Part shown: in pieces, positions 7,956 through 16,661 of the stretch
How the letters are laid out: each line of letters opens with the position of its first letter
Numbering within the stretch: position 1 is the stretch's first letter
Assembly: GCA_027065215.1 (NCBI GenBank)
Contig: JAMOOT010000379.1
Span: forward strand, 1-25,432
Reading direction: 5' to 3'
Origin: Candidatus Omnitrophota bacterium
Lineage (GTDB): Bacteria; Omnitrophota; Gorgyraeia; S143-82
DNA length: 25,432 bases
Translations under genes and position numbers: made by a program
Notes under the pieces: model-generated
Databases searched by the model: none
Seen by the model: only the letters and a program-made list of their open reading frames with translations
Told to the model about the DNA's origin: nothing

Positions 7956-9116
7956 ATGCGGAGGGTATTTGGTTTGTCCTTGATTTTGTTTCTTATAGCA
8001 GGGGTTTCTTATGCGGGTAAGGTTCAAGGGATAAAGATACCCGAAGGGAAGACGTTCAATATTTATACCGATAAAGGTGTCCCTGGCAATCATTATGTGC
8101 CTTCGGGGTATATGGGTGATTATGGGGACATTAGAATGAATGACGCCTATAGTGAAGATGTTCATTCGGGGAAGACCTGTATCCAGGTAATTTATACTGC
8201 AGATAAGTCACAAGGACAAGGTTGGGCTGGAGTATATTGGCAAAATCCTCCTAACAATTGGGGAACAAAGCAGGGTGGTTTCAACCTTTCTTCGATGAAT
8301 AAGATTACTTTTTGGGCAAAAGGAGAGTATGGGGATGAGATTATTGCCAAGTTCATCGTTGGGGGCATCAAGGGACCGTATCCTGATTCTACAGAGGTCT
8401 CTATTGGTCCAATACAATTGACTGATGAGTGGCGGCAGTATGAGATTAATTTGGTAGGAAAAGATTTGTCTTACGTAAGTGGTGGTTTTGCCTTCATATT
8501 GCAGGCAGGGCAGAACCCTGATGGGGCCACATTCTATTTAGATGACATCCGTTATGAGTACGATCCCAATCTCAAGGCAGAGGTTAAGGGTCCGGAGGCT
8601 ATGCCATTTGCAGTTTATATTGACAAACGTTCGATTGAGAACCACTTTGTTCCATCTGGATTTATGGGAGATTATACCGATATAAAGATGAATGATGCCA
8701 GTGAGGAAGACCCTCATAGTGGTGATACCTGTATTAAGTTTACCTATACTGCCCAGGGTTCTCGTGGTGCGAGATGGGCTGGGGTCTATTGGCTTGAGCC
8801 GGCAAACAACTGGGGGCAGATTGACGCTGGATACGATTTGAGCAAGGCCAAAAAACTTACCTTTTGGGCGAGAGGCGCGAAAGGTGGAGAGAGGATAGAG
8901 GCCTTTAAGGTTGGAGGTGTTCAGGGAACCTATTCGGATTCTGATAGTGCCGAAATAGGGCCAATAGTTCTAACCAAAGAGTGGAAGAAATACACCATTG
9001 ATCTAAGTGGAAAAGATATGTCTTACATCATCGGTGGATTTTGTTGGGTAACCAATGCAGATGTGAATCCAGAGGGGTGTACCTTTTACTTAGATGACAT
9101 TGTTTATGAAGAGTAA
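7956..9116 (+). CDS. Secreted protein of two tandem jelly-roll (carbohydrate-binding-like) domains
   Basis: A 386-residue exported protein with signal peptide MRRVFGLSLILFLIAGVSYA and cleavage expected before GKVQG. The rest is two homologous domains of about 170 residues each, near residues 34-200 and 220-386. Both contain VPSG(Y/F)MGDY, DI(R/K)MNDA, HSGxTCI, WAGVYW, NNWG, TFWA(K/R)G, IGPI, GKD(L/M)SY, GGF and a final TFYLDDI. An all-beta pattern ending in FYLDDI is typical of galactose-binding-like jelly rolls such as several CBM families, and the conserved tryptophans could stack on sugar. No catalytic residues are apparent. The strong SD suggests high expression. A terminator-like hairpin lies 32 bases after its stop, inside the next gene. 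The carbohydrate-binding role is inferred from fold pattern and neighbours. Confidence 0.8.
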   Translation: MRRVFGLSLILFLIAGVSYAGKVQGIKIPEGKTFNIYTDKGVPGNHYVPSGYMGDYGDIRMNDAYSEDVHSGKTCIQVIYTADKSQGQGWAGVYWQNPPNNWGTKQGGFNLSSMNKITFWAKGEYGDEIIAKFIVGGIKGPYPDSTEVSIGPIQLTDEWRQYEINLVGKDLSYVSGGFAFILQAGQNPDGATFYLDDIRYEYDPNLKAEVKGPEAMPFAVYIDKRSIENHFVPSGFMGDYTDIKMNDASEEDPHSGDTCIKFTYTAQGSRGARWAGVYWLEPANNWGQIDAGYDLSKAKKLTFWARGAKGGERIEAFKVGGVQGTYSDSDSAEIGPIVLTKEWKKYTIDLSGKDMSYIIGGFCWVTNADVNPEGCTFYLDDIVYEE

Positions 9117-10395
9117 GTTAGGAATTAAGGTGTTGGGTTTTGGATTTACCAGGAGGGCAATTGCCCTCCTGGCTTTTTTGTTAGCGTTTTCACATTTTTT
9201 TTCTTGGGCTAAATCCGCACAGAAAAAAATAAGTTATATAAAAGATACTCCACGGGGATGTGTCCTTTATGTTTACGGCCAACCTTTTATTATAAAAGGC
9301 GTAGTATATCAGCCGATACCTGTAGGGAAAAATTGGGACTATGATATTTTTTCTCACCCGGAGATATTGAAGATAGATGGCCCTCTGCTTAACGAATTGG
9401 GAATAAATGTCGTTCGGTTTTATCAACCAGGGAAAGACATAGAGGCAACCAAGCGTTTTATCGATATTTTATACAAGAAATATGGAATATACACAATAAT
9501 GGGGCATTGGCTTGGATTCTGGGACAATCCAAACTATGGTGATCCAGCCTTTAGAGAATATGTGAAATCATCGGTGTTAAACATGGTTAGGGCACTAAAG
9601 GATAGTCCCGGGATTATTATGTGGGTTTTAGGGAATGAAAATAATTATTCATTTGGGCCAGAGAATGTCAATCCTTGGATTACACAAGACCTTTTGAAGA
9701 TTAGGGATCCAGCGGAACGCAGGAGGAGACAGGCAGAAATCTACTATTCGTTTGTTGATTACTTGGCAAAGGAAATAAAAAAGATAGATCCATCACGTGT
9801 AGTGGCATTGGGGAATGGTGGCACTAGGGGCTTGGATGTAGCAGGCAAAGTTTGTAAAAACATCGATTTATTAGGGCTAAATTTATTTACAGGGAAGAGT
9901 TTTGGTCATGTTTGGCGTGATGTGGCGAATGCCTTCCCGGATCGTCCTTTTTTTGTAATGGAATTTGGGGCTGACGCCTTTGATTCTTTGAAAAAAGAAG
10001 AAAATGATGAGATACAAGCTGAATACATAAGGTGTCTATGGCGAGAGATAGAAAGGAATCTTGCAGGAGGCACCGGAAAGGGAAATGTTGTCGGAGGGAT
10101 TGTATTTGAGTGGACAGATGAGTGGTGGAAAAGTGATATTTTTAATCCCAAGACTTGGTGGAGACACGATAAGAAAGGAGACTGGTCTTGTGGAGGATAT
10201 TACCACGATATAGCCTGTGAAGGAAATATGAATATGAATGAGGAGTGGTGGGGGATAGTGGCTATTTCACGAAAAAAGGATAAAAATGGGATAAATCTTC
10301 GAAAGCCGAGGAAGGCATTTTATGTGCTTAAAGATCTTTGGAATTCTCCCACGCTTGCCCGGCGAAAAGAAGATCTCAAGGGTTTAACAGATTAG
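9106..10395 (+). CDS. Secreted glycoside hydrolase, clan GH-A type (GH2/GH72-like barrel)
   Basis: A 429-residue exported enzyme. I choose ATG 9106, overlapping the previous stop by 11 bases; ATG 9094 is also possible. There is no SD, so translation probably depends on coupling to the upstream gene. The signal peptide has a TRR n-region, an AIALLAFLLAF core and likely cleavage near WAKSA. Barrel marks are QPFIIKGVVYQP, LGINVVRFYQP, predicted acid/base E178 (MWVLGNENN) and predicted nucleophile E286 (FVMEFG). A late GGIVFEWTDEWWK motif matches the hydrolase at 5935 (GGFAFEYLDEWWK). The opening also resembles GH72-type glucan enzymes; substrate is unknown. It lacks the Ca-loop insertion of its paralogue. 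A perfect hairpin followed by a T-run lies within codons 15-25. The next gene starts 9 bases after the stop. Confidence 0.85.
   Translation: MKSKLGIKVLGFGFTRRAIALLAFLLAFSHFFSWAKSAQKKISYIKDTPRGCVLYVYGQPFIIKGVVYQPIPVGKNWDYDIFSHPEILKIDGPLLNELGINVVRFYQPGKDIEATKRFIDILYKKYGIYTIMGHWLGFWDNPNYGDPAFREYVKSSVLNMVRALKDSPGIIMWVLGNENNYSFGPENVNPWITQDLLKIRDPAERRRRQAEIYYSFVDYLAKEIKKIDPSRVVALGNGGTRGLDVAGKVCKNIDLLGLNLFTGKSFGHVWRDVANAFPDRPFFVMEFGADAFDSLKKEENDEIQAEYIRCLWREIERNLAGGTGKGNVVGGIVFEWTDEWWKSDIFNPKTWWRHDKKGDWSCGGYYHDIACEGNMNMNEEWWGIVAISRKKDKNGINLRKPRKAFYVLKDLWNSPTLARRKEDLKGLTD
9149..9179 (+). terminator. Intrinsic terminator-like hairpin inside the signal-peptide codons of the next gene
   Basis: Arms CCAGGAGGGCAA (9149-9160) and TTGCCCTCCTGG (9161-9172) are perfectly complementary and adjacent. 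They are followed by C and six T residues (9174-9179). The stop of the upstream jelly-roll gene is at 9116, so the position is normal for its terminator. However, the reading frame of the hydrolase runs straight through it. It probably ends or reduces transcription after the jelly-roll gene, with a fraction reading through. Confidence 0.8.
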
Positions 10396-10404
10396 GATAG
10401 GGAG

Positions 10405-13206
10405 ATGTGCAGGGTCTTAATATGTGTTGGGCTATTAGTCTTAGTTAGTACTACTTTATTAGCGGATGAATCAGAGATATCCCATCAAGCAGAGATAGGG
10501 CGGTATGCATTGATTCAATCCCACTCTCAACTTCCCTCTGCGAATGGGGTTATTCCTAAGGGAAAACGATTTGATAACAGTTTAGTAAAGAAGGGAAAAT
10601 CTTACTTTGAGAGAGAAAAAGAAGAAGTGATGCTTAGAGAGTTAGAAAGGTTTTCTCGAGATAGATTGTTGGATGAATCTGAATTAGAAAACCTTATAAA
10701 ATCTGGACAATATGGTGAGGCAGCGCATCTTTATGCTCTTCTTTTGAAGAGCGGGAGATTTTCTCACGATATGAAGCGATATGGCGAAATCTTAGCAGAA
10801 AAGGGGGTGTTGTGTGCTGAGCAAAAACGAGAGATGGTTATGGCAAGTGAGTTAACTAAGTTTTCTCAAACTGAGGCAGAGGCCAAAGGAATTACTGAGA
10901 AAGGGCCTTATCAGGAGTCAACGCTACAGAAAGAGGTGAGAGGTGAGGAACGAGAGAAGGCACAGAAAAAATCCCGGGTTAAGATAAGTGGTCGGATTCG
11001 AATGGGAGTGGGAGTAAATTCAGATGGCGATATCCTTTGGAAGTGGACAAATCCGGACAAAGATTCTGTTCCTTATGAAAAATCCTGGCGCTATCTTTGG
11101 GGAGAGGAAAGAGAAGACACGTTTGATCCTAAAGTATACGATAAATTAGAAGTAAATCTAAAAAGTGAAGTAGGGGAGAATAGTGATTTTTTTGCCCAGT
11201 TAGTGTGGGATCCTTGGTCCTATGTAGGAGATGTGGATGCTCACATCCAAGCCTCTGCAGGAGGGGATGAAGCCGATGTGAGGCTGAAGTATATCTTTGC
11301 TACGGGAAGGACATTGAATGAGATATTTCGAACAAAGTACGGAAATATTCTCAATTTTGATGAAATAAAGGTGGTAGATGGAAAATTATCTCCCTATACG
11401 CCGAGAGGCCTTTACGATTGGTATACCTATTTTGATCCCATAGGAGGGGAAGAGATCCATGGTAGGTGGAATATATTGCGCAAGTTATACTGGGAATGGC
11501 AAGGGGATCTGTTTTCTTTAAAGGTGTTTCCTTTATCTGATCAATACGAAGCCTTGAAATCAGATGATCTTTTGCGTTTATCCGACAACCGGAAGGAATG
11601 GGAAGAGAGCCCATGGATCGATACATACGAGCCAAGTCGTGTCTTTGAACGAAGTGGGAATCCTGTCAAGGCAGGCAAGTGGGTAAGAAACATCTCTGCC
11701 TACGTTAGAGATAGTGAATGGAATCGATTGACCTATTTGAGAGGACTTAGTGTAGGGTTTGATAATGGGATATTGGAAGGAGAAAACACAGTTGCCTTAC
11801 CGATGACTTTATGGGATGATTACTCCGATATAAACTCATTAGATGCTGCCAGTCGATGGAAGGTTTATTTAGAATCTTTTCCTGATGGATATATAGGATT
11901 GCTTTATACGGGAAAACGCGGCTTTGACGATGAGGAAGACTTAGAGGCTAAGAATGACCTGTTAGCAGTTGATTTGTATTTGCCTTTTTCTGATTTTCTT
12001 TTTCGTTCAGAAATCGCTTATTCAGATACAGAGATAGACGAGGCCAATGGCTACAAGACAGATTTCGATGGATATGGCTATGGTGTTTCTCTTTCTTATA
12101 GTCCTAATAAGCAATCTCATACAGGCGTATATTTTTACTATTTAGACGACACTTTTTTCCCGGGGTTGTCCAACTATCGTTATACCTGTGAGGAGGAAGA
12201 GAGATCAAAGCACATTTATTTTGATGAAGCCGATGAGGAAGAAGTCTCGGAGGATTATTATATAGATTACGGAGATGGATTGGAACGTGGTTGGTCAACA
12301 TTGGGAATTTATTCTGTAGGGAAATCTTGGGGTTGGGATTATGATTTCTTTTTCAGGCATGTATTTTCAGATACAGGCAAGCATATTGAGACTCTGACCC
12401 GTGCGGAATTGAGCAGGGATTTGACCCAACAGGTTAGGATAAAGGGATTAGTTTGGTATAAATTCCTTCCAGATACTCAAAAAGGCAAAGACCCCTTGAT
12501 CAGAGCCGATAGCGTTTATGCGCTTAGCGATTATTATAGTGGACAAAATAATTTATTGCAGAATAATTCAATAGAGGCGGGTAAGGATCCTTCGATTGGC
12601 CACTATTCTGTAGGAGCCAAATGGAAGCCAAACGATATATTTTCTCTTCAAGGTATTTGGGAACGGACAAATGATCCGATGAATTTCCCTCGCTTGTTGT
12701 ATTATGACATATATGTAACAGACGAACAGAGAGATGGCGTATTATGGGATGCAATGGTGCCATTTTTGTATGACCAGGACATCTTTGGGTTGCCTCCGTA
12801 TGAGTATTATGACATTTACAAGATAAAATCTTGTATTCGGCCTATCTCGTGGTTTGAATGTAGGTTGAGTTATACAAAAAATGAAGACAAATTTGCAACA
12901 GGAATAGATGACAATGTAAATCATGTAGGTTTGGATTTGCTATTTTATTTACCCAAAAATATAACCCTTTGGGGCAATTATACATTCAGTCGCATGTATG
13001 ATTTATATCGTTACAATAAAGAAGGCATATTAGATTATGGTTCGCATCATAATTTCTTCGTTGGATTAAGATGGAGTATCTCTAAGGATGAATATTTGGA
13101 TTTGATGTGGGGAGAATATGCTGGTTACATGTCTGATTCCTATTGGCACCTGTCAGCGGTGGATACCCAGCATATATTTCGGTTGGTGTATGAGAAAAAA
13201 TTTTAA
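10405..13206 (+). CDS. Predicted outer-membrane beta-barrel protein with helical N-terminal domain
   Basis: A 933-residue protein I cannot assign to a named family. A signal peptide (MCRVLICVGLLVLVSTTLLA) is followed by a charged helical part, residues about 60-185. From about residue 191 (RVKISGRIRMGVGVNSDGD) to the end the sequence alternates short aromatic/hydrophobic strands with acidic, Asp/Tyr/Gly-rich loops. Examples are GYGYGVSLSYSP, HTGVYFYYLDD, RIKGLVWYKFLP and SVGAKWKPNDIFSLQGIWER. The last residues, HIFRLVYEKKF, end in phenylalanine, the usual outer-membrane barrel signal. It is the last gene of the jelly-roll/hydrolase unit, 9 bases behind the hydrolase, so a channel or binding role for glycan products is inferred. 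TonB-box and plug features of TonB-dependent receptors are not seen. Confidence 0.7.
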   Translation: MCRVLICVGLLVLVSTTLLADESEISHQAEIGRYALIQSHSQLPSANGVIPKGKRFDNSLVKKGKSYFEREKEEVMLRELERFSRDRLLDESELENLIKSGQYGEAAHLYALLLKSGRFSHDMKRYGEILAEKGVLCAEQKREMVMASELTKFSQTEAEAKGITEKGPYQESTLQKEVRGEEREKAQKKSRVKISGRIRMGVGVNSDGDILWKWTNPDKDSVPYEKSWRYLWGEEREDTFDPKVYDKLEVNLKSEVGENSDFFAQLVWDPWSYVGDVDAHIQASAGGDEADVRLKYIFATGRTLNEIFRTKYGNILNFDEIKVVDGKLSPYTPRGLYDWYTYFDPIGGEEIHGRWNILRKLYWEWQGDLFSLKVFPLSDQYEALKSDDLLRLSDNRKEWEESPWIDTYEPSRVFERSGNPVKAGKWVRNISAYVRDSEWNRLTYLRGLSVGFDNGILEGENTVALPMTLWDDYSDINSLDAASRWKVYLESFPDGYIGLLYTGKRGFDDEEDLEAKNDLLAVDLYLPFSDFLFRSEIAYSDTEIDEANGYKTDFDGYGYGVSLSYSPNKQSHTGVYFYYLDDTFFPGLSNYRYTCEEEERSKHIYFDEADEEEVSEDYYIDYGDGLERGWSTLGIYSVGKSWGWDYDFFFRHVFSDTGKHIETLTRAELSRDLTQQVRIKGLVWYKFLPDTQKGKDPLIRADSVYALSDYYSGQNNLLQNNSIEAGKDPSIGHYSVGAKWKPNDIFSLQGIWERTNDPMNFPRLLYYDIYVTDEQRDGVLWDAMVPFLYDQDIFGLPPYEYYDIYKIKSCIRPISWFECRLSYTKNEDKFATGIDDNVNHVGLDLLFYLPKNITLWGNYTFSRMYDLYRYNKEGILDYGSHHNFFVGLRWSISKDEYLDLMWGEYAGYMSDSYWHLSAVDTQHIFRLVYEKKF

Positions 13207-13370
13207 TCACGGTTTTTTATATTTGCATAGAAGAAATTAAATATAGTGTCGGGAAAATTACGGGTGTGAATTAATGCATTCCAAGTTAAAAGTTATCGCT
13301 ATATATTTGATACATTTAGGTTAGCATAAATTTAATTTTTTTAAAAGAGCATATTTAAGTTGCAAAATTG

Positions 13371-13399
13371 TTGACCTTATTTTGATGTTATGTTTTAAT
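13371..13399 (+). promoter_or_regulatory. Predicted extended -10 promoter before the first giant gene
   Basis: TTGACC (13371-13376), a 17-base spacer and TTTAAT (13394-13399), with TGT just before the -10 giving an extended -10 element. It lies 59 bases before the start at 13458. The 251-base gap 13207-13457 holds no gene I can support and no clear terminator. Confidence 0.55.
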
Positions 13400-13442
13400 A
13401 TGTAGTTAAAATATTGTTGAAATCTCTTTATGAATTATTGAG

Positions 13443-13459
13443 TAAGGGGATTGTCTTAT
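13443..13459 (+). repeat. 17-base repeat, copy 1, overlapping the RBS and start of the first giant gene
   Basis: TAAGGGGATTGTCTTAT occurs here and again at 20867-20883. It contains a TAAG-N8-CTTA dyad. In this copy AAGGGGA acts as SD and the final AT are the first two bases of the ATG at 13458. Confidence 0.6.
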
Positions 13460-16400
13460 GAGAGTAAGACGTAGATTGATTTTCTCTATTTTACTGTGGT
13501 ATACGTCCATTTCAATGATTATTTCTAATATTCCTTTGTATGCTGGTTTGTCGTTTGATAGTGAAGTGTGTTTACTTACTGGAATAGAATTGACTAACAG
13601 TGGTGTTGCATTTTTGTGGAGATCGCAAGATGGAGCAGTAGATATAGGTCAAATTAAGAAAGCGATTTCATTATATTATTCTGCCCTTGCTATTCCTACG
13701 AGAAGTTGGTGGGTGGATTTATATTTATGGAATACCGATAGGCAGGTATTAGGAAAAGGGTTAGAAAGAACAGACTTAGGAGATATTTTGGTAAAATCCG
13801 ACTTGGAGTTAAAACGCCTTGTCCAGCAAGTATTAAATAGTGAAAAGGCAAGTACGTTTTGGAGCACAGTTGAGCAATTGGGGTATGGAGTGGTTTCCCC
13901 TCGATTTTGGGTAGAGCCGGGAGAGGTTAGTGGATTAATGGATAAAGATACATTTAAGATCTACAAGGCCAAACTTCGATTGCGGGTTGCTATAGAAGAT
14001 CCGCGAATTAATAAGCGTGATAAGCGAAGGTTAGAGCAAATCTTGATGCGGTTAGTTGTCCCTACTATTGAGAGGAAGTTGAATTCAGGTGAAGAATTTT
14101 CAAGCCTTAGGTCTGCCTATTATGCAATGTTGCTTGCTGCCTGGACAAAAGAAGGTTGTGATATTCCTTCTGAGATCTTGTATATAAAAGATAGTTATAT
14201 TCTCCCAGATATAGGCAAAACACAGGTGAATACCTATGGTTATTTGATAAAGTTTTGTCGAGAGTTATTATCCAATCAAGTAGATTTATCTTCTGTTATC
14301 TTCTTGGGAGGTGGAGGAGAGTATGAGAACATACCGGAAGTCATCAAAGATGGTATTAAGGGTGTTCCTGATGTTCATCTTGATGAAGTAAAACAAGCAA
14401 AGGAGCGCAAGATTATTACAGATATCCCGAAACCTGAAAACGAATCTGATTCTCAACCGAAGACACAAATATGGAAAAACAAGGCATCGGAATTCGGATT
14501 AGATCCTAATAGTGTATTTGTGTTTGGAAATGTTCATTTTAGTGGGGTAAATCCGAAAGAGATTGTAGGCCCGAATGTAGTTATAGCGAATCTTTCAAAA
14601 GATGAATTGGTGATTAATAAAGATTTTGTTCGTAAATATTCTTCTCCTACCAAATGGTATCGTGGTAAACTGTTTTCCTCTCTTGTAGTCAAGCATACCG
14701 ATGGTAAAATCCGAGTTTTAAGTATTGCAGACATCAAGACAGGAATAGATGCGTCTGAGTTTGTAGATACTGTGGGTAAGATAAAATCTTTATTTGATGG
14801 TAAGGTATTCCCTGGAGATGGGAATATCTTATTTATTCAGACTTCAAGGCAGAGAGACCAAAAGGTAAGCCGAGATAGATTGGGCAAGATAAGAGGGATA
14901 AAGATCTTTGTTGTGAATACAGATGTTTCTTCTGTTAAGTTATTAAAACCGAACAAATTCTTATATCCTTTATATACCTTATCTTCCTTTTATTATAGAT
15001 GGCCCCGAGTTTCAAAGGAAGAGAGAGAAGATATGTATAATCAAGCAAAGATTCTTGCAGACTGGATAACAAATAACCTATCTTTGGCCTTAAGAGGGGA
15101 GATTTCTCTATATGATGCGGGGAAAAAGTTGGTGAAGATTTTAGATATGGGTGGGCGGTACATTAATGGCAAATTTATAAAGTTGAATGGTACGGTTGTT
15201 GATATTGTGGATAGAGAAATTGTTAACTGGTCGAAAAAGAATACCCTTTCAGATGTTAGGCAAAACTGGCTCATCGGAATCAGAAAAAAACTGCTCAATT
15301 ATGTGCGGGGATATTACGAGACAAGTTTTAAGGGATATATCCACTTGGATAAGTCATGGCCGATTACCGAACAGTTAAAAGTGGGTATGGCCAATCTCAA
15401 GAAGATGTTAAGGGATACTGCTATTAATGTATTTGGTGGTATTTTGGCAGAGTATAACTTGCATATTTCCCAAGGCGATACACTGCCAGTTATCTTTCAA
15501 GAGTTATCGATGGCCTTTCAACAAGGCGCCTCGGACAAAGAGAGAAATATCATTGAGGACATTTCATTTGCTAACTCATTATCAGAGATAAAAGAAATTT
15601 TGAGGCAGATTAAGGGAGTAGAGTTAAGTGAGAAAAGAGAGAAGGATTTTATTGAATTAGCGAAAATGAAGGAGTTAGTTATATTGCAGGATATAATGAA
15701 TAATTTGTTCTCTAAGGTAATGAAAAAATCAGAAATTAAAATAATTACCCCGAATGCTACCAATATACGACTGGCTTATTATCCTCTGCAAGGAGGGCTA
15801 TGGGATATAGAAGATATATTAGCGGTCTTAAATATTTTGGCAACTGGACAGATAGACAAGTTAGTGATTACAGTAAGTGCCGGGGTTAAAGAATCCAATC
15901 CGACCTCAAAGATTTTGTCTGGTCCAATAATGGAATTATTGGCGGAATATATATTTGGAGGTTTAGTAGAGTTTTCTGATACTTCTGTTGATAGTGTTAA
16001 ATATTTCAATGTAGCGGATGAAGAGATGATTCCCGATATAATGTTGGAGATGTCTATGAAATTAGAGAAAGGGAAACAGCATATATCGAGTTTCTATTAT
16101 GTAACAGATCCAAGACATGCCAAGTTTATGGCAGTTGATAAGATTAGTGTGAAAAAAAGGGTTACGATTGAAAAAGAGATTTCTTATTTAAATGAACATA
16201 GTATCCCAGTGGGTTATGATGATGGTATTGGCCTTTTTTATTCGAGAAAAATGGAGGAGAGTGATTCGGAAATATCGGATTTATTAGTTTCTATTTTTGG
16301 TAGGGAAAAGTTGAAATCGATGATCGAGGATGTTTTGTCTGAGATCGGCATCCTTGATGATGTCCAAAAGGTACTACGCACTAAAGAAGAACAAATTCAA

Positions 16401-16628
16401 ATCCTTTCTCGTTTACCGCTGGTTTTGGCTAAATTGTCCGAGGTAGAAAAGAAAGTAGGGCAGTTGGAGCAAAAGCAAATTAAAATGGGTAAAACTTTAC
16501 GTAATTTTCTTAGAACCATAAGTCATCTATATTCAGGATATAACCACTGGGAAGAGGATGAAGACACTAATACTCCTGACAAAGTCGGTGGTTTGATGTT
16601 ATCGCGGGTAAATTTCTTAGTGGAATAG
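13458..16628 (+). CDS. Giant exported protein of unknown function, sharing N-terminal domains with its neighbour
   Basis: A 1056-residue protein with a basic N-terminus (MRVRRR), a hydrophobic core and likely cleavage near LYAG (about residue 30). Residues about 31-285 are homologous to the start of the protein at 16662: both have SWWVDL/DWWVNL, LGKGLE, a G-x-IL-x-x-SD-x-x-LK run, a W(V/I)EP motif, an (I)VPxxE helix and an AAW segment. A second shared stretch starts at VFGNVHFSGV (about 356-420). Residues about 510-760 are mostly helical. Residues about 768-890 (RLAYYPLQGGLWDIEDILAV, IDKLVITVSAG) alternate strand and helix in a way that recalls HxGH nucleotidyltransferases, but the HxGH motif is not present. 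The tail (970-1025) is coiled coil. I do not recognise a named family. It is probably co-transcribed with the next gene (33-base gap). Confidence 0.85.
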   Translation: MRVRRRLIFSILLWYTSISMIISNIPLYAGLSFDSEVCLLTGIELTNSGVAFLWRSQDGAVDIGQIKKAISLYYSALAIPTRSWWVDLYLWNTDRQVLGKGLERTDLGDILVKSDLELKRLVQQVLNSEKASTFWSTVEQLGYGVVSPRFWVEPGEVSGLMDKDTFKIYKAKLRLRVAIEDPRINKRDKRRLEQILMRLVVPTIERKLNSGEEFSSLRSAYYAMLLAAWTKEGCDIPSEILYIKDSYILPDIGKTQVNTYGYLIKFCRELLSNQVDLSSVIFLGGGGEYENIPEVIKDGIKGVPDVHLDEVKQAKERKIITDIPKPENESDSQPKTQIWKNKASEFGLDPNSVFVFGNVHFSGVNPKEIVGPNVVIANLSKDELVINKDFVRKYSSPTKWYRGKLFSSLVVKHTDGKIRVLSIADIKTGIDASEFVDTVGKIKSLFDGKVFPGDGNILFIQTSRQRDQKVSRDRLGKIRGIKIFVVNTDVSSVKLLKPNKFLYPLYTLSSFYYRWPRVSKEEREDMYNQAKILADWITNNLSLALRGEISLYDAGKKLVKILDMGGRYINGKFIKLNGTVVDIVDREIVNWSKKNTLSDVRQNWLIGIRKKLLNYVRGYYETSFKGYIHLDKSWPITEQLKVGMANLKKMLRDTAINVFGGILAEYNLHISQGDTLPVIFQELSMAFQQGASDKERNIIEDISFANSLSEIKEILRQIKGVELSEKREKDFIELAKMKELVILQDIMNNLFSKVMKKSEIKIITPNATNIRLAYYPLQGGLWDIEDILAVLNILATGQIDKLVITVSAGVKESNPTSKILSGPIMELLAEYIFGGLVEFSDTSVDSVKYFNVADEEMIPDIMLEMSMKLEKGKQHISSFYYVTDPRHAKFMAVDKISVKKRVTIEKEISYLNEHSIPVGYDDGIGLFYSRKMEESDSEISDLLVSIFGREKLKSMIEDVLSEIGILDDVQKVLRTKEEQIQILSRLPLVLAKLSEVEKKVGQLEQKQIKMGKTLRNFLRTISHLYSGYNHWEEDEDTNTPDKVGGLMLSRVNFLVE

Positions 16629-16661
16629 GCTTTAGTTTTAACCCAGAAGGAGGTAAAGAGT

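Noticed and set aside
13274..13324. 16-codon ORF (MHSKLKVIAIYLIHLG) in the gap before the first giant gene
   Set aside because: Only a poor SD-like GGGTG lies upstream, and it is upstream of the predicted promoter; likely chance.
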